From positions 62,001 through 126,000 of the forward strand of contig NZ_AFNU02000004.1 in assembly GCF_000215935.2 (NCBI RefSeq): DNA of 64,000 nucleotides. The letters are read 5' to 3'. The DNA is from Haloplasma contractile SSD-17B (GTDB lineage: Bacteria > Bacillota_I > Bacilli_A > Haloplasmatales > Haloplasmataceae). The translations under genes and the position numbers were made by a program. The notes under the pieces were generated by a model that saw only the letters and a list, made by a program, of their open reading frames with translations, ran no database searches and was not told the DNA's origin. Of the stretch, positions 9,288 to 21,024 are shown piece by piece. The number at the start of each line of letters is the position of its first letter. The first letter of the stretch is position 1.

Positions 9288-12200
9288 TTAAATTTCCATT
9301 ATGTTTAAATCTTCATCTTCTAGAAACTCTTCAGGTTCCTCTTGTGGGATTGGATCAACACGCTTTGCTTTAAGTGTTCCTGTACCAGCTGGGATTAATT
9401 TACCAATAATTACATTCTCTTTTAATCCCATTAACTTATCGACCTTACCTTTAATTGCTGCATCAGTAAGAACACGTGTTGTTTCCTGGAACGATGCTGC
9501 AGATAAGAACGAATCTGTTTCAAGTGCAGCTTTCGTAATACCTAATAACTGTGGTTTAGCCGTTGCTGGCGTTTTACTTTCAACCATAGTCTTTTTATTA
9601 ACATTAACATAGTCGTGGACTGATATTAAAGCACCTGGTAATAAATCAGTATCACCTGGTTCAACTACCTTTACTTTAGAAAGCATTTGTCGAAGAATAA
9701 TCTCGATATGCTTATCCTGAATGTCTACCCCTTGTGCACGGTAAACTTTCTGTACTTCTTTGAGGATATATTGTTCTACACTGTCAACATCTTTGACTCG
9801 AATTAGTTCCTTAGGTGAAATCGGACCTTCTGTAATCAATTGTCCAGCTTCAATTTCATCTGAAACCTCAACAATTGGTTTGATCCCATATGGTGTCATA
9901 TAACTTTTTTCTTCAAGTTCACTTTTGACAATAACTTCAAATCGATTTTGTTTTTCAATGATATCTGCTACTTTACCATCAATTTGAGAAATGATTGCTT
10001 GACCTTTTGGATTTCTAGCCTCAAATAACTCTTGAATACGTGGTAAACCTTGTGTAATATCAGAACCGGCAACTCCACCTGTATGGAATGTACGCATGGT
10101 CAACTGTGTACCTGGTTCACCTATTGATTGTGCAGCCATAACTCCAACTGCTTCACCAACCTCAACAATTTCACCAGTTGCTAAGTTACGTCCATAACAT
10201 TTCTTACAAACACCGAATTCTGCCTCACATGTAAGTACATTACGGATTTGTATATTGGTTACACCACTGTTTTCGACTAATTTAGCCGTATCATCTGTAA
10301 TATATTCATCTTTTTCTATAAGTAGTTCATCAGTATTAGGATGGTAGACTGGTTTAGAAGCGTAACGACCTGCTATACGTTCAGCTAATGTCTCAATTAG
10401 GTCTTTACCTTCTCTAATTTCTTTCACATCTACACCTTTGTCTGTAAAGCAATCATCAATTCGAATGATGACATCTTGAGATACATCAACTAAACGTCTC
10501 GTTAGGTAACCCGAATCGGCTGTTTTTAATGCTGTATCGGCTAGACCTTTACGCGCACCGTGGGTTGAGATAAAGAATTCTGAAACGGTTAGTCCTTCAC
10601 GGAATGAAGATTTAATCGGTAATTCAATAGTCTCACCTTTCGGATTGGCCATTAAACCACGCATTCCGGCTAACTGTAAGAAGTTAGAGGCATTACCACG
10701 TGCACCTGAATCAGACATCATCCAAATATGATTATCTTCAGGAAGTGCGCGCATTGATATTAATTTCATTTCTTCTTTTGTTTCTTCCCATTCTTTTATA
10801 ACCTTACGATAACGTTCTGCATTAGTTAAGTATCCACGTTGATATAGATTATTAATTTTATCTACCTTTGTTTGCGTTGTAGATATTTTTTCGTGTTTTT
10901 CATTAGATACTACTACGTCAGTGATCCCAACAGAAAATCCTGCTACTGTTGAGTATTTAAACCCTAAATTCTTCATTTTATCTAACATTACTGAAGTTTC
11001 TGATATCTTAAAGTTATTAAAGATCTGTAAAATAATATTACTCAATGCTTTTTTCTTTAATGGTGTTTCAATTTCTTTATTTTTAGTAAACTCTCTTATA
11101 TCCTCGAAACGAGAAACAAAGTGACGCTCCGGAGTTTGAACTTCTAAGTTTTCTTTTGATGCATCGTTAATATATGGGAACGTTGAAGGTAGCATTTCAT
11201 TAAAAATCAATTTACCTAACGTTGTAACCAAATATTTAGTGCGTTGTTCTTCTGTAAATCTAGCATCCTTAACATTTCCTGCGTAAACTGCAATACGAGT
11301 ATGTAATTCTATATATTCATTTTCATATGCCATTATAGCTTCATTTAAACTCTTATATACGTTTCCTTCACCTTTAAGACCAGGTCTTTCAATTGTTATA
11401 TAGTAATTTCCTAGTACCATATCCTGAGATGGTGTAACAACTGGTTTCCCATCTTTTGGGTTCAGAATGTTATTTGATGCTAACATTAGTAATCTAGCTT
11501 CTGCCTGTGCTTCGTGTGATAATGGAACATGGACCGCCATTTGGTCACCATCAAAGTCGGCATTAAAGGCTGGTGTTACTAGTGGGTGCAACCTAATTGC
11601 ACGTCCCTCTACTAATTTAGGTTCAAATGCTTGAATACCAAGTCTATGTAGAGTAGGTGCACGGTTTAGTAGTACTGGATGTTCTTTAATTACATCTTCA
11701 ACAACATCCCAAATACTATCATCTAAACGCTCAATTTTCTTCTTTGCACTTTTAATATTTTGTGCTATTTCTCGTTCTATTAATTCTTTTATTACGAATG
11801 GCTTAAATAATTCGACAGCCATTTCTTTTGGTAATCCACATTGATACATACTTAATTCAGGTCCTACTACGATTACAGAACGACCTGAGTAGTCAACACG
11901 TTTACCTAGTAGGTTTTGTCTAAATCGACCTTGCTTACCTTTTAGCATGTGAGACAATGATTTTAATGGACGATTTCCTGAACCTGTTATGGCTCTACCT
12001 CGTCTACCATTATCAATCAGGGCATCGACTGCCTCTTGTAGCATTCGTTTTTCATTTTGAACAATTAGGTTTGGAGCCCCATTATCCAATAATTTCTTAA
12101 GTCTTGTATTACGATTAATTACACGTCTATATAAGTCATTTAAATCAGATGTAGCAAAGCGTCCACCTGGTAATTGGACCATCGGTCTTAATTCCGGTGG

Positions 12201-12902
12201 TATAACCGGAAGGATTTCCATAATCATCCATTCTGGTTTATTATCCGAGTTTTTAAAGGACTCAACAACTTCAAGACGTTTGATAATTCGAGTACGTTTT
12301 TGTCCTGATGTGTTTTTCAGTGTGCTTCGCAGTTCGATAGCTTCTTGTTCGAGGTCAATATTCTCTAGCAATTTCTTAACTGCTTCTGCACCCATTCCAA
12401 CTTTAAATGTATTTCCATATTGACGTCTGTATTCTAATAATTCATGTTCACTTAATAATTGTTTTGAATCAAGCGGAGTGTTTCCTTTTTCAATTACAAC
12501 GTATTGAACAAAATACATAACTTTTTCTAAGTCTCTTGGAGACATATCTAAAAGTAGGCCCATTCTACTTGGAATACCTTTAAAGTACCAAATATGAGCC
12601 ACAGGGGCTGCAAGCTGTATATGACCCATGCGTTCGCGGCGTACTTCTTTTTTAGTAACCTCTACACCACATCTGTCACATACAACTCCCTTATAGCGTA
12701 TCTTTTTGTATTTTCCACAATTACATTCCCAGTCTTTTGTAGGACCGAAAATACGTTCACAAAACAGTCCTTGCTTTTCTGGTTTCTGTGTTCTATAATT
12801 TATTGTTTCATGTTTCTTAACTTCACCGTAAGACCATTCTCTTACTTTTTCAGGTGACGCTAATCCGATCTTCATAAACTCAAAAGTATTGATATCAACC
12901 AA
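9288..12902 (-). CDS. rpoC: RNA polymerase beta-prime subunit
   Basis: The 1204-residue product is normal length for Bacillota (about 1199 in B. subtilis). The N-terminal zinc site uses Cys60, Cys62, Cys75 and Cys78. The catalytic NADFDGDQM motif, which holds the active-site magnesium, lies near residue 450. A second Cys cluster ([13 protein letters not shown]) and the trigger-loop region ([16 protein letters not shown]) follow. The start is a TTG with GGAGG eight bases upstream. It lies 52 bases after rpoB and is presumably co-transcribed with it. Confidence 0.98.
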   Translation of the reverse strand: MVDINTFEFMKIGLASPEKVREWSYGEVKKHETINYRTQKPEKQGLFCERIFGPTKDWECNCGKYKKIRYKGVVCDRCGVEVTKKEVRRERMGHIQLAAPVAHIWYFKGIPSRMGLLLDMSPRDLEKVMYFVQYVVIEKGNTPLDSKQLLSEHELLEYRRQYGNTFKVGMGAEAVKKLLENIDLEQEAIELRSTLKNTSGQKRTRIIKRLEVVESFKNSDNKPEWMIMEILPVIPPELRPMVQLPGGRFATSDLNDLYRRVINRNTRLKKLLDNGAPNLIVQNEKRMLQEAVDALIDNGRRGRAITGSGNRPLKSLSHMLKGKQGRFRQNLLGKRVDYSGRSVIVVGPELSMYQCGLPKEMAVELFKPFVIKELIEREIAQNIKSAKKKIERLDDSIWDVVEDVIKEHPVLLNRAPTLHRLGIQAFEPKLVEGRAIRLHPLVTPAFNADFDGDQMAVHVPLSHEAQAEARLLMLASNNILNPKDGKPVVTPSQDMVLGNYYITIERPGLKGEGNVYKSLNEAIMAYENEYIELHTRIAVYAGNVKDARFTEEQRTKYLVTTLGKLIFNEMLPSTFPYINDASKENLEVQTPERHFVSRFEDIREFTKNKEIETPLKKKALSNIILQIFNNFKISETSVMLDKMKNLGFKYSTVAGFSVGITDVVVSNEKHEKISTTQTKVDKINNLYQRGYLTNAERYRKVIKEWEETKEEMKLISMRALPEDNHIWMMSDSGARGNASNFLQLAGMRGLMANPKGETIELPIKSSFREGLTVSEFFISTHGARKGLADTALKTADSGYLTRRLVDVSQDVIIRIDDCFTDKGVDVKEIREGKDLIETLAERIAGRYASKPVYHPNTDELLIEKDEYITDDTAKLVENSGVTNIQIRNVLTCEAEFGVCKKCYGRNLATGEIVEVGEAVGVMAAQSIGEPGTQLTMRTFHTGGVAGSDITQGLPRIQELFEARNPKGQAIISQIDGKVADIIEKQNRFEVIVKSELEEKSYMTPYGIKPIVEVSDEIEAGQLITEGPISPKELIRVKDVDSVEQYILKEVQKVYRAQGVDIQDKHIEIILRQMLSKVKVVEPGDTDLLPGALISVHDYVNVNKKTMVESKTPATAKPQLLGITKAALETDSFLSAASFQETTRVLTDAAIKGKVDKLMGLKENVIIGKLIPAGTGTLKAKRVDPIPQEEPEEFLEDEDLNIMEI

Positions 12903-12954
12903 GGTTATGACCTCCTAGTAAAAAGGTTAATATGATAAATACACACTATTCCTA

Positions 12955-15900
12955 TCACGATTTTGATTTTTCTTGTTCTTTATTTTCTAAATCAACCATT
13001 GGTGTTTCGTCTAATAAACTTTCACGAAGTTGAATTTCATCATTTGCTTCGTTTGTAATCTTTACATCTAGTCCTAATGATTGAAGTTCTTTTATAAGAA
13101 CTCGGAACGATTCAGGAACACCTGGTTCCGGAATTGATTCTCCTCTTACAATGGCATTATACACCTTAACACGACCAACCATATCATCTGATTTAACAGT
13201 TAAGATTTCTTGAAGTGTATAAGCTGCACCATACGCCTCTAATGCCCAAACTTCCATTTCTCCGAAACGTTGTCCACCAAATTGTGCTTTACCACCAAGT
13301 GGTTGTTGTGTAACGAGTGAATAAGGACCAATCGAACGGGCATGTAGTTTATCATCAACCATATGTGCTAGTTTGATCATATACATGACACCTACTGAAA
13401 CTTTGTTATCAAATTTACTTCCTGTTCGCCCATCGAATAACACTGTCTTAGCATCGTCATCCATACCAGCTTCTTTAATTAAAGCCATTAAGTCTTCATT
13501 CGTTGCCCCATCGAATACTGGTGTAGCAACATGTATTCCTAATTTTTTAGCAGCCATTCCTAAGTGAATTTCTAGAATCTGACCAATGTTCATTCGTGAT
13601 GGCACACCAAGTGGATTTAACATGATATCTACTGGAGTCCCGTCAGGCATATATGGCATATCCTCTTCTGGTAGTATTCGAGAGATAACCCCTTTATTAC
13701 CATGTCGACCAGCCATCTTATCTCCTACTGAGATTTTACGTTTTTGTACAATGTATACACGAATTACCTCATTGACACCCGGTGCCATTTCATCACCATT
13801 TTTTCTACTGAAGTATTTTACATCGTGTACAATTCCATTTCCACCATGTGGTACTTTTTTAGAAGTATCTTTAACCTCACGTGCTTTTTCTCCGAAAATA
13901 GCGTGTAAAAGTCGTTCTTCCGCGGATAAATCAGTTTGTCCTTTAGGCGTTACTTTACCAACAAGGATATCTCCTTCTTTAACTTCAGCACCAATACGAA
14001 TTATTCCCTTTTCATCTAAGTTTTTAAGGGCTTCTTCCGGTGCATTAGGTATATCTCTTGTAATTTCTTCTGAGCCTAGTTTGGTATCTCTTGCTTCCAC
14101 TTCGTATTCTTCTATATGAACCGATGTATATACATCGTCTTTAACTAGACGTTCACTCATAATGATTGCATCCTCATAGTTATATCCATGCCATGTCATG
14201 AAGGCAACCGTTACGTTACGACCTATTGCAAGTTCTCCATCTTCCATTGAGAATCCATCGCATAGGGTATCTCCTGCTTCAATTTCCTCTCCAAGTGCTA
14301 CAATCGGTTTTTGATTATAACAAGTTCCTTGGTTTGAACGAGCAAATTTAATAAGTGGGTATTCGTCTAATTTATTATCTTTTGTACGAATCTTAATAAT
14401 TTTTGAATCAACGTATTCAACAACGCCATCATGACGTGCTAATACAGCTACACCTGAATCCCGTGCTGATTTATATTCAACACCAGTTCCTACAAACGGT
14501 GCTTCAGGAATTAATAATGGAATAGCCTGACGTTGCATGTTCGCACCCATTAAAGCACGGTTTGAATCATCATGCTCTAAGAATGGAATCATAGAAGTCG
14601 CGACTGATACAATCTGTTTTGGAGATACATCAACAAAATCAACTTCTTCAGCTGGAATCATTAAGTTTTCACCACGACGTCTCGCAACTACTTTATCATC
14701 TACGATTTTATATCCATCTAGGTTAATATTTGCCTGTGCTACAACATAATTATCTTCTTTGTCTGCCGTTAAGTACTCATAGTCATCTGTAACCATAAGT
14801 TTTTCTTTATCTACTCTTCGATATGGTGTTACGATAAATCCAAATTCATTAACTTTAGCATAAGAAGATAACGAGTTAATTAATCCAATATTAGGTCCCT
14901 CAGGTGTTTCGATAGGACACATACGTCCATAGTGAGAGTAGTGAACGTCACGTACTTCCATTTGAGCTCGTTCACGCGTTAAACCACCAGGTCCTAATGC
15001 AGATAATCGTCTTTTATGTGTTAGTTCTGCTAATGGATTGGTTTGATCCATAAATTGTGAAAGTTGAGAACTTCCAAAGAACTCTTTGATAGAGGCAGTC
15101 ACTGGTCGAATATTAATTAGAGATTGAGGAGCTAATTTTTCAGTTTCCTGAATTGACATACGTTCTCTAATTACTCGTTCCATACGTGTTAGACCGATTC
15201 TAAATTGATTTTGTAATAATTCTCCCACTAATCGTAAGCGTCGATTACCTAGGTGATCAATATCATCTAAATAACCAAACCCATTAAGAAGATTATTATA
15301 GTAACTTACAGATGCAATGATATCTGAGGTTGTTACATTTTTGCGTTCTTCTTCTTGATTGTTACCAACAAGAGTCTTTGTATATACGTTACCCTCATCA
15401 TCAAAAAGATTAATCTTTGCAATTTGGATATATGTTGGTTCCTCTTCTAAGGAATCATGAACATTAAGCTTTTTAAGGTTTAACTTATGTCCAATTCCTA
15501 AATAACTTAATTGGTCTGCTATTTCTTGGGTTATTTGCTTGTTTTCCTCGGCTTGTATAAAGATTGTTCCTGCCGGTAAGAATAGGTTACCATCTTCATC
15601 AATTAATTCTTTATATGTATCTACCGTTTCATAAATTAGAGATTTAATAATGTATTTAAACATATTCAGTTCATCAACATCTACATTTTCAATTTCTAAG
15701 TCAATGTATTCTCTACCTAACGTTTCGAATAATTTTCCAATTGAATTAAACATTCTAAACGATAGTAAGTTTTGATTTAACTCATAGTTGTTGATCTTAA
15801 ATACTGTTTTTAGTTCATCCAAATTGTACACATCTTTAGTTTCCATAAAGTCGTATACATTTTGCAAACTCTCAAGTGCAATATCAGATGCATGTTCAAA

Positions 15901-17559
15901 TATTTGTTTGCACATATATATAATATTTAATAACTCAAGTTCTTCACTTGAATCTTCTTTTAAAATTTCTTCTATAGCTAACTTTGCATCATTTAAAGAA
16001 TTCTTTGTTTCAGGAAGAACTTCTAATAAATTCTTAACATTCTCTAAGTTGTTTATAATACGAATATCTTGATTTAATAGGAGACTTACTTCGCTGTTAT
16101 ATTTACCTTTTAAGTCATTTATCGCTTTAACTTTAGTAAAATCATGATTTAGTATACTGTCTTTCAATGCATAATACTCATCTGGTAAAATTTTACCTCT
16201 TAATAACATAAATTCAAAGATTTCTTTAAATTCAGTTAAGAATTCAATGAATAGCATAAGTTGTAATGGATCTTGATCTTGTACACTCATACGATTAACG
16301 TCTAAATCAGTTAAGAAGCGTCTTACTTTTGTTAAATTATCAGTACCCATTACAATTGAATTCGCATCTTCAACAATATTCTCATTATCTTCGCTCGTCA
16401 TAATATCAGTTCTGACTTGCTCATTTTCTTTTATTACCTCTTTAATAAAGGTAGCTAATGTGTTTACATTTTCCTTAGCTAAAATATCACTTAGTGATTG
16501 AATTGATTCTACAAATAAATGTTTTAAATTTTGATGAGCAGTTTCAAATGCATTTATCACATTAGATGCTTTAGCTGATATCTCATCTTTTTTAGGAATA
16601 ATAATATCTTCAAAATACTTAGTATATTCTGGTGTTACCTTTTCGATGTCTACCGTAATATCATCTGTAATAACTAAGTTTTCGGCAAGATATTTACCAA
16701 CTAAACGATCAAATATATTTAACTTCTTGTTAAATTTAAAACGTCCTACTGCAGCAAGATCATATCTTTTTGGATCGAAGAATCTAGCTGTGAATAGACT
16801 TCTTGCACCTTCGACAGTAGGTGGCTCACCAGGACGTAATTTTTCGTAAATTTCAAACAGTGCAAGTTCACTATTTTCAGTTTGATCTTTATGTAGTGTG
16901 TTATGTAGATAATCATCATTTCCAAGCACATCTAAGATTTGTTCATTAGTAGACATTCCTAATGCACGCAAAAGAACAGTGATTGGTATTTTTCTTGTTC
17001 GATCAACACGCGTATATAAAATATCCTTCGCATCGATTTCAAATTCTAACCAAGCACCTCTAGTTGGTATAACTTGTGCTGAAAACTTTTCTTTACCTGT
17101 CTTTTTATCGATATCTCTACTATAATAAACACCTGATGACCTTACAAGTTGAGAAACGATAACACGTTCAGATCCATTAATAATGAATGTACCTGTTGGT
17201 GTCATTAATGGGAAATCGCCCATAAATACATCTTGTTCAATTACTTCATCTTTCTCTTTGTTTTCAAGACGCGCTTTTATTTTTAATGGCGCTGAGTAAG
17301 TTGCATCTCTGTCTTTTGCTTCACGTAACCCATATTTTGGTTCGCCTAATTCATATCCAACAAAGTGCAATTCTAAGTTTTCACTGTGGTCTTTGATCGG
17401 TGAAATTTCTTTAAACATCTCCTGTAGACCTTTCTCAAGAAATGTTTCATAAGATTTTGTTTGGATTTCAATTAAGTTTGGTAACTCTAAGTTACTCGCT
17501 ATACGAGAGTAGTTACGTCTAGTTCGTTTTTTTCCATAAGGTACTAGCTTTCCGTTCAA
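12955..17559 (-). CDS. rpoB: RNA polymerase beta subunit with a large insertion
   Basis: RpoB forms the catalytic core with RpoC. The start is a TTG at 17557-17559 behind AGGGGTGGAT, as in B. subtilis, giving 1534 residues against the usual 1180-1200. Flanking parts align well: the N-terminal lobe, GRFKFNKKL near residue 275, [11 protein letters not shown], the rifampicin region [20 protein letters not shown], and the C-terminal [11 protein letters not shown]-type clamp region. The excess is one block, roughly residues 298-651, inserted after LAENLV. It is acidic, rich in Asn, Leu and Glu, and looks helical. No domain in it is recognised. The frame is open throughout, so it is not a frameshift artefact. 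Confidence 0.97.
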   Translation of the reverse strand: MNGKLVPYGKKRTRRNYSRIASNLELPNLIEIQTKSYETFLEKGLQEMFKEISPIKDHSENLELHFVGYELGEPKYGLREAKDRDATYSAPLKIKARLENKEKDEVIEQDVFMGDFPLMTPTGTFIINGSERVIVSQLVRSSGVYYSRDIDKKTGKEKFSAQVIPTRGAWLEFEIDAKDILYTRVDRTRKIPITVLLRALGMSTNEQILDVLGNDDYLHNTLHKDQTENSELALFEIYEKLRPGEPPTVEGARSLFTARFFDPKRYDLAAVGRFKFNKKLNIFDRLVGKYLAENLVITDDITVDIEKVTPEYTKYFEDIIIPKKDEISAKASNVINAFETAHQNLKHLFVESIQSLSDILAKENVNTLATFIKEVIKENEQVRTDIMTSEDNENIVEDANSIVMGTDNLTKVRRFLTDLDVNRMSVQDQDPLQLMLFIEFLTEFKEIFEFMLLRGKILPDEYYALKDSILNHDFTKVKAINDLKGKYNSEVSLLLNQDIRIINNLENVKNLLEVLPETKNSLNDAKLAIEEILKEDSSEELELLNIIYMCKQIFEHASDIALESLQNVYDFMETKDVYNLDELKTVFKINNYELNQNLLSFRMFNSIGKLFETLGREYIDLEIENVDVDELNMFKYIIKSLIYETVDTYKELIDEDGNLFLPAGTIFIQAEENKQITQEIADQLSYLGIGHKLNLKKLNVHDSLEEEPTYIQIAKINLFDDEGNVYTKTLVGNNQEEERKNVTTSDIIASVSYYNNLLNGFGYLDDIDHLGNRRLRLVGELLQNQFRIGLTRMERVIRERMSIQETEKLAPQSLINIRPVTASIKEFFGSSQLSQFMDQTNPLAELTHKRRLSALGPGGLTRERAQMEVRDVHYSHYGRMCPIETPEGPNIGLINSLSSYAKVNEFGFIVTPYRRVDKEKLMVTDDYEYLTADKEDNYVVAQANINLDGYKIVDDKVVARRRGENLMIPAEEVDFVDVSPKQIVSVATSMIPFLEHDDSNRALMGANMQRQAIPLLIPEAPFVGTGVEYKSARDSGVAVLARHDGVVEYVDSKIIKIRTKDNKLDEYPLIKFARSNQGTCYNQKPIVALGEEIEAGDTLCDGFSMEDGELAIGRNVTVAFMTWHGYNYEDAIIMSERLVKDDVYTSVHIEEYEVEARDTKLGSEEITRDIPNAPEEALKNLDEKGIIRIGAEVKEGDILVGKVTPKGQTDLSAEERLLHAIFGEKAREVKDTSKKVPHGGNGIVHDVKYFSRKNGDEMAPGVNEVIRVYIVQKRKISVGDKMAGRHGNKGVISRILPEEDMPYMPDGTPVDIMLNPLGVPSRMNIGQILEIHLGMAAKKLGIHVATPVFDGATNEDLMALIKEAGMDDDAKTVLFDGRTGSKFDNKVSVGVMYMIKLAHMVDDKLHARSIGPYSLVTQQPLGGKAQFGGQRFGEMEVWALEAYGAAYTLQEILTVKSDDMVGRVKVYNAIVRGESIPEPGVPESFRVLIKELQSLGLDVKITNEANDEIQLRESLLDETPMVDLENKEQEKSKS

Positions 17560-17638
17560 GAGATCCACCCCTTACATAAGTTTTAGTATTAGGTGCCTTT
17601 TTACCTTTGAAATTTTCATTATATTTTGGCATTTTATA

Positions 17639-17667
17639 ATAATAACATAGTGCTTTCAATAAGTCAA
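17639..17667 (-). promoter_or_regulatory. Promoter of rpoB-rpoC
   Basis: On the minus strand, TTGACT (17662-17667) and TATTAT (17639-17644) are 17 bases apart. They lie between the methyltransferase stop and rpoB. Confidence 0.65.
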
Positions 17668-17673
17668 GACTAA

Positions 17674-18273
17674 TTATGTTTTATTACTTTTAAGTACATA
17701 ATAGCCTTTATCTCGACAAATCACGTCACAGTTACCATATAGAGCTTCCATTTTATTTTTAATTGATGGTGCGCCCTGCTTCTTCTGAAGTACAATCCAT
17801 ATTGAACCGTCATCATTTAGGTAATCTATTGCATCCTCTATTATATTTAATACGATTTGTTTACCTGCTCTAACAGGAGGATTCGATATAATCACGTCAT
17901 ACTGTTGCGATATATTTTCATAACGATCACTATAGAATGCACACACATTAGAAACATCATTTAATATACTATTTTGTTTAGCAAGTCCAACTGCTCTTAG
18001 GTTTACATCGACTAAGTGAAATGTTTTAAGAGAAAACTCTTTAGCTAAACTAATACCTATCGGTCCATAGCCACACCCCATATCAAGGATGTTAGTATCT
18101 TTTTCCTCTAAGACAATCGACTTAATAAGTACCCTTGAGCCGTAATCTATTTCTTTTTTAGAAAAGACACCATGATCTGTAATAAACTTAAGCCAGTTGT
18201 CCCTCAGTTTAAATTCAAACTGTTTGGGATTACTTTCCATTTCTAAATTATTAGTATAATAATGTTTCCCCAT
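17674..18273 (-). CDS. Class I SAM-dependent methyltransferase, RsmC/YbxB type
   Basis: The 199-residue protein carries the SAM-binding motif I (ILDMGCGYGPIGISLA) near residue 80 and the catalytic NPP motif (IISNPPVRAGK) near residue 133. It resembles the small RsmC-like 16S rRNA guanine-N2 methyltransferases, called YbxB in B. subtilis, which occupy the same place between rplL and rpoB. The binding site AGAGGTG lies before the ATG. The exact target base cannot be told from sequence. Confidence 0.88.
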   Translation of the reverse strand: MGKHYYTNNLEMESNPKQFEFKLRDNWLKFITDHGVFSKKEIDYGSRVLIKSIVLEEKDTNILDMGCGYGPIGISLAKEFSLKTFHLVDVNLRAVGLAKQNSILNDVSNVCAFYSDRYENISQQYDVIISNPPVRAGKQIVLNIIEDAIDYLNDDGSIWIVLQKKQGAPSIKNKMEALYGNCDVICRDKGYYVLKSNKT

Positions 18274-18490
18274 TTTTATACACCTCTCAGATTTAATTTA
18301 GCTAAAAAGTTCTCATCTACAAACGAAAACACATAGTCAAGCTAAATACGTATCACCTAAGCAGTTAGTTCATCACATTATTATTGCGATTTTATTACCA
18401 AATGTATACATGTATAATTCATTTTTTATTTATAAATGGTTTTTAAACTGCTTTTTTTGTCGAAATTTAACACATTTGACAATTAACCGT

Positions 18491-18530
18491 AAAAAACCTG
18501 AGGAGTAATTCTATGACACTCCCCAGGTTA
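18491..18530 (-). terminator. Terminator after rplL
   Basis: On the minus strand AACCTG-GGAGT pairs with ACTCC-CAGGTT across a loop of about 12 bases and is followed by six Ts. It lies 24 bases past the rplL stop, so the methyltransferase must be transcribed from its own promoter or by readthrough. Confidence 0.8.
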
Positions 18531-18553
18531 TATTATCGGTTAATGATAACTAA

Positions 18554-18919
18554 TTATTTAACTTCTACAGAAGCTCCAGCTTCTTCTAACTTACTTTTAA
18601 CTTCTTCAGCTTCTTCTTTAGATACTTTTTCTTTAACAGGTGTAGGTGCTCCGTCTACTAATCCTTTAGCATCCTTAAGTCCTAATCCAGTGATTTCACG
18701 AACCACTTTGATTACACCAATCTTCTTAGGTCCCGCACTATTTAAGATTACATCAAATTCAGTTTGCTCAGCTTCTACAGCTCCAGCAGCAGCAGCAGCT
18801 ACAGGGGCAGCAGCAGTTACACCAAATTCTTCTTCGATCGCTTTTACTAGATCGTTTAATTCTAATACTGTCATATCTTTTAATGACTCTATAATTTCAG
18901 CAGCAGTTAATTTTGCCAT
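18554..18919 (-). CDS. rplL: 50S ribosomal protein L7/L12
   Basis: The 121-residue acidic protein has the N-terminal dimerisation helix, an alanine-rich hinge around residues 38-48, and the C-terminal factor-binding domain with [20 protein letters not shown]. Several copies bind L10 to form the ribosomal stalk that recruits EF-Tu and EF-G. It lies 53 bases after rplJ and is followed by a terminator. Confidence 0.97.
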   Translation of the reverse strand: MAKLTAAEIIESLKDMTVLELNDLVKAIEEEFGVTAAAPVAAAAAGAVEAEQTEFDVILNSAGPKKIGVIKVVREITGLGLKDAKGLVDGAPTPVKEKVSKEEAEEVKSKLEEAGASVEVK

Positions 18920-18972
18920 TTTAATTTCCTCCTTTAGAAATTTAAATTATTTTTTTATTTTTTTTAACTCAA

Positions 18973-19491
18973 TTATTCAGCGTCGTTTTCTTCTACTTCT
19001 TCTCCGTCTTTTTCAGATATAGCTTTAACAGCATATGCAAAGTTTCGGATAGGAGCTTGTAATACGCTTAGTAACATAGACAACATACCATCACGGTTCG
19101 GTAATGCAGCTACTTCTTTAATTTGTTCAATTGACGCAATATTTTTCTCAATAAATCCACCTTTTAATTCTAACTCTTCATGGTCTTTTGCGAAATCATG
19201 AAGAATTCTAGCAGGAGCAACCGCATCATTTTCACTAAATGCTATTGCGTTTGGACCTGTGAATAAATCTGATAAACCTTCAAATCCAGCTTGGTTAGCG
19301 GCTCTTCTTGAGATATTGTTTTTAATTACTTTAAATTCAATTCCTTCTTCACGTAGTTTTTTACGAAGTTCAGTTACTTCTTCTACCGTTAAACCACGGT
19401 AGTCAACAACTACACAAGATAAAGAATTCTCAAATTTTTCAGTAACTTGATCGACTAATTTAATTTTACTTTCAATTACAGCTGAGCTCAT
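18973..19491 (-). CDS. rplJ: 50S ribosomal protein L10
   Basis: The 172-residue stalk base protein has the N-terminal rRNA-binding region ([20 protein letters not shown]), [10 protein letters not shown] near residue 80 and a C-terminal helical spine that binds L7/L12 dimers. TAGGAGGTG precedes the ATG. The upstream RNA is an L10 leader followed by an attenuator, so expression is probably set by free L10-L12 complex. Confidence 0.97.
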   Translation of the reverse strand: MSSAVIESKIKLVDQVTEKFENSLSCVVVDYRGLTVEEVTELRKKLREEGIEFKVIKNNISRRAANQAGFEGLSDLFTGPNAIAFSENDAVAPARILHDFAKDHEELELKGGFIEKNIASIEQIKEVAALPNRDGMLSMLLSVLQAPIRNFAYAVKAISEKDGEEVEENDAE

Positions 19492-19536
19492 CAGTACACC
19501 TCCTAAAAGAAATTTACCGTAGAGAATATTTATAAT

Positions 19537-19571
19537 ATAAAAATACCCTCATGCCAGTAGACATAAGGGTA
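19537..19571 (-). terminator. Attenuator in the rplJ leader
   Basis: On the minus strand TACCCTTATG-type and CATGAGGGTA arms form a hairpin (19544-19571) followed by a T run, about 45 bases before rplJ. Its position directly behind the L10 leader suggests a regulated terminator rather than the end of the upstream operon. Confidence 0.7.
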
Positions 19572-19642
19572 TATTAGTTTCAAAACTATATATACAAACC
19601 TAGGTAGGAAATTAAGTCTTTTGACACCTACTGTCTACGGCG
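19572..19642 (-). promoter_or_regulatory. L10 (rplJL) leader RNA
   Basis: The minus strand reads CCGTAGACAGTAGGTGTC, then a short loop, CTTAATTTCCTACCTAGG. This is the conserved core of the ribosomal L10 leader found in many bacteria. The L10(L12)4 complex binds it to repress the operon. The attenuator hairpin follows directly. Confidence 0.85.
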
Positions 19643-19677
19643 TTACTATTCAATTATTTTTTGTAATCTTTACAAAA

Positions 19678-20370
19678 TTATACAATTGATTCTGTATCTA
19701 ATTTTACTCCAGGACCCATCGTAGATGATACGGATACATTCTTCATGTAAGTCCCTTTAGCAGAAGCTGGTTTTAATCGAACCATAGTTTCAGTAATTGC
19801 ACGTAAATTTTCTAATAGTTTAACACTATCAAATGAAATTTTACCAATAGGTACATGAACGTTTCCAGCTTTGTCTACACGATATTCTACCTTACCAGCC
19901 TTAATTTCTTCAACTGCTTTTGTTACATCCATAGTAACAGTTCCAGTCTTAGGGTTAGGCATTAAACCTTTAGGTCCTAAAATACGTCCTAAACGTCCTA
20001 GTTGTGGCATCATATCTGGTGTTGCAACGATTACATCAAAGCCAAACCAACCATCTTGGATTTTCTCGATATATTCAGCATCACCAACGTAGTCAGCACC
20101 AGCTTGTTCAGCTTCTTTAGCTTTCTCACCTTTAGCAATCACTAAAACAGTACGTGTTTTACCAGTACCATGAGGTAAAACCATTGCACCACGGATATTT
20201 TGATCCGCCTTACGAGGATCTACTCCTAAACGAAATGCAACTTCTACTGTAGCGTCGAATTTCGCAACACTAGTTTTCTTTACTAGTTCTATTGCTTCTT
20301 CAACTTGATATAATTTAGTTTTATCTACTTGTTTAATAGCTTCAGTATATTTTTTTCCTCTTTTAGCCAT
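19678..20370 (-). CDS. rplA: 50S ribosomal protein L1
   Basis: The start is placed at ATG 20368-20370 ([17 protein letters not shown]), giving 230 residues, because AGGAGGTG lies directly upstream and the family starts there. Motifs include [13 protein letters not shown] and the signature [20 protein letters not shown]1 forms the mobile E-site stalk and is a translational repressor of its own operon. An L1-site-like hairpin lies in its leader. Confidence 0.96.
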   Translation of the reverse strand: MAKRGKKYTEAIKQVDKTKLYQVEEAIELVKKTSVAKFDATVEVAFRLGVDPRKADQNIRGAMVLPHGTGKTRTVLVIAKGEKAKEAEQAGADYVGDAEYIEKIQDGWFGFDVIVATPDMMPQLGRLGRILGPKGLMPNPKTGTVTMDVTKAVEEIKAGKVEYRVDKAGNVHVPIGKISFDSVKLLENLRAITETMVRLKPASAKGTYMKNVSVSSTMGPGVKLDTESIV

Positions 20371-20386
20371 TATTACACCTCCTAAA

Positions 20387-20412
20387 ATGTGGTAAACGGA
20401 ATCTCCTCCCAC
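20387..20412 (-). promoter_or_regulatory. L1-binding-site-like hairpin before rplA
   Basis: On the minus strand GTGG-GAGGA and TCC-GTTTA-CCAC form an outer GTGG/CCAC stem, an asymmetric loop and an inner GGA/TCC stem, just upstream of the rplA binding site. A near copy precedes rplK. L1 represses this operon in many bacteria by binding an mRNA mimic of its rRNA site. Confidence 0.65.
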
Positions 20413-20458
20413 AATTTAGGTTGTAATTTATTTCATGTCTACAACCTAAACTTGTAGA

Positions 20459-20884
20459 TTAGTCCTCTACAACGATTCCCATGTTTCTTGCAGTACCTTC
20501 GATTATTTTCATAGCAGCTTCAACATCATTTGCATTTAAGTCTGGCATTTTAGTTTCAGCAATTTCGCGAACTTGATCGCGTGTAATTGTTGCTACTTTG
20601 TCAGTCTTAGGGTTTGAAGCGCCACTTTTAATACCAGCTACTTTCTTAAGTAAGTCTGAAGCTGGTGGAGTCTTTGTGATGAACGTAAATGAACGATCTT
20701 CATAAACAGTGATTACAACAGGAATGACATTTCCCATCATTTCACGTGTGCGTTCATTAAACTCAGAACAAAATTGTTGAATATTTACACCTGCTTGACC
20801 TAATGCCGGTCCAACTGGTGGTGCAGGATTTGCTTTACCTGCTGGAATTTGTAATTTTACTACATTTGTAACTTGCTTTGCCAC
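20459..20884 (-). CDS. rplK: 50S ribosomal protein L11
   Basis: The start is a GTG at 20882-20884 (read as [17 protein letters not shown]) behind GAGGAGGTGTG, giving the standard 141 residues. An upstream in-frame extension of 20 codons does not match the family. Motifs include [16 protein letters not shown] and [14 protein letters not shown]11 binds the GTPase-associated region of 23S rRNA and is needed for the stringent response. It is first in the L11-L1 operon. Confidence 0.96.
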   Translation of the reverse strand: MAKQVTNVVKLQIPAGKANPAPPVGPALGQAGVNIQQFCSEFNERTREMMGNVIPVVITVYEDRSFTFITKTPPASDLLKKVAGIKSGASNPKTDKVATITRDQVREIAETKMPDLNANDVEAAMKIIEGTARNMGIVVED

Positions 20885-20910
20885 GTGACACACCTCCTCT
20901 TCGTCCGTGA

Positions 20911-20944
20911 TGTGGTAAAATGGATTGGTTATTAATCCTCCCAC
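20911..20944 (-). promoter_or_regulatory. L1-binding-site-like hairpin before rplK
   Basis: On the minus strand GTGG-GAGGAT ... ATCC-ATTTTA-CCAC repeats the arrangement seen before rplA: outer GTGG/CCAC, inner GGAT/ATCC, one-sided A/U-rich bulge. It lies 26 bases before the GTG start, in the position of the known L1 regulatory site of the L11 operon. Confidence 0.7.
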
Positions 20945-20973
20945 TTAAAAAGCATAGCTGCAAATACGCTAGC
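20945..20973 (-). terminator. Terminator after nusG, overlapping the rplK start region
   Basis: On the minus strand AGCATAGCT pairs with AGCTATGCT across about 10 bases and is followed by TTTTTAAG. It would end the rpmG-secE-nusG transcript. It lies directly downstream of the rplK -10 element, so the rplK start point should fall inside it. Confidence 0.65.
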
Positions 20974-20979
20974 TATGCT

Positions 20980-21008
20980 ATAATACCATCATTGTAATTT
21001 AAAATCAA
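20980..21008 (-). promoter_or_regulatory. Promoter of rplK-rplA
   Basis: On the minus strand, TTGATT (21003-21008) and TATTAT (20980-20985) are 17 bases apart, between nusG and rplK. Confidence 0.55.
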
Positions 21009-21024
21009 GTATTTTTTTATTTTT

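Noticed and set aside
13586-14119. A 177-codon open frame on the plus strand inside rpoB
   Set aside because: Antisense shadow of a conserved part of rpoB with no site or known motif.
15600-16670. Intein in RpoB
   Set aside because: The inserted block has no N-terminal Cys/Ser, no His-Asn-Cys end and no homing endonuclease motif.
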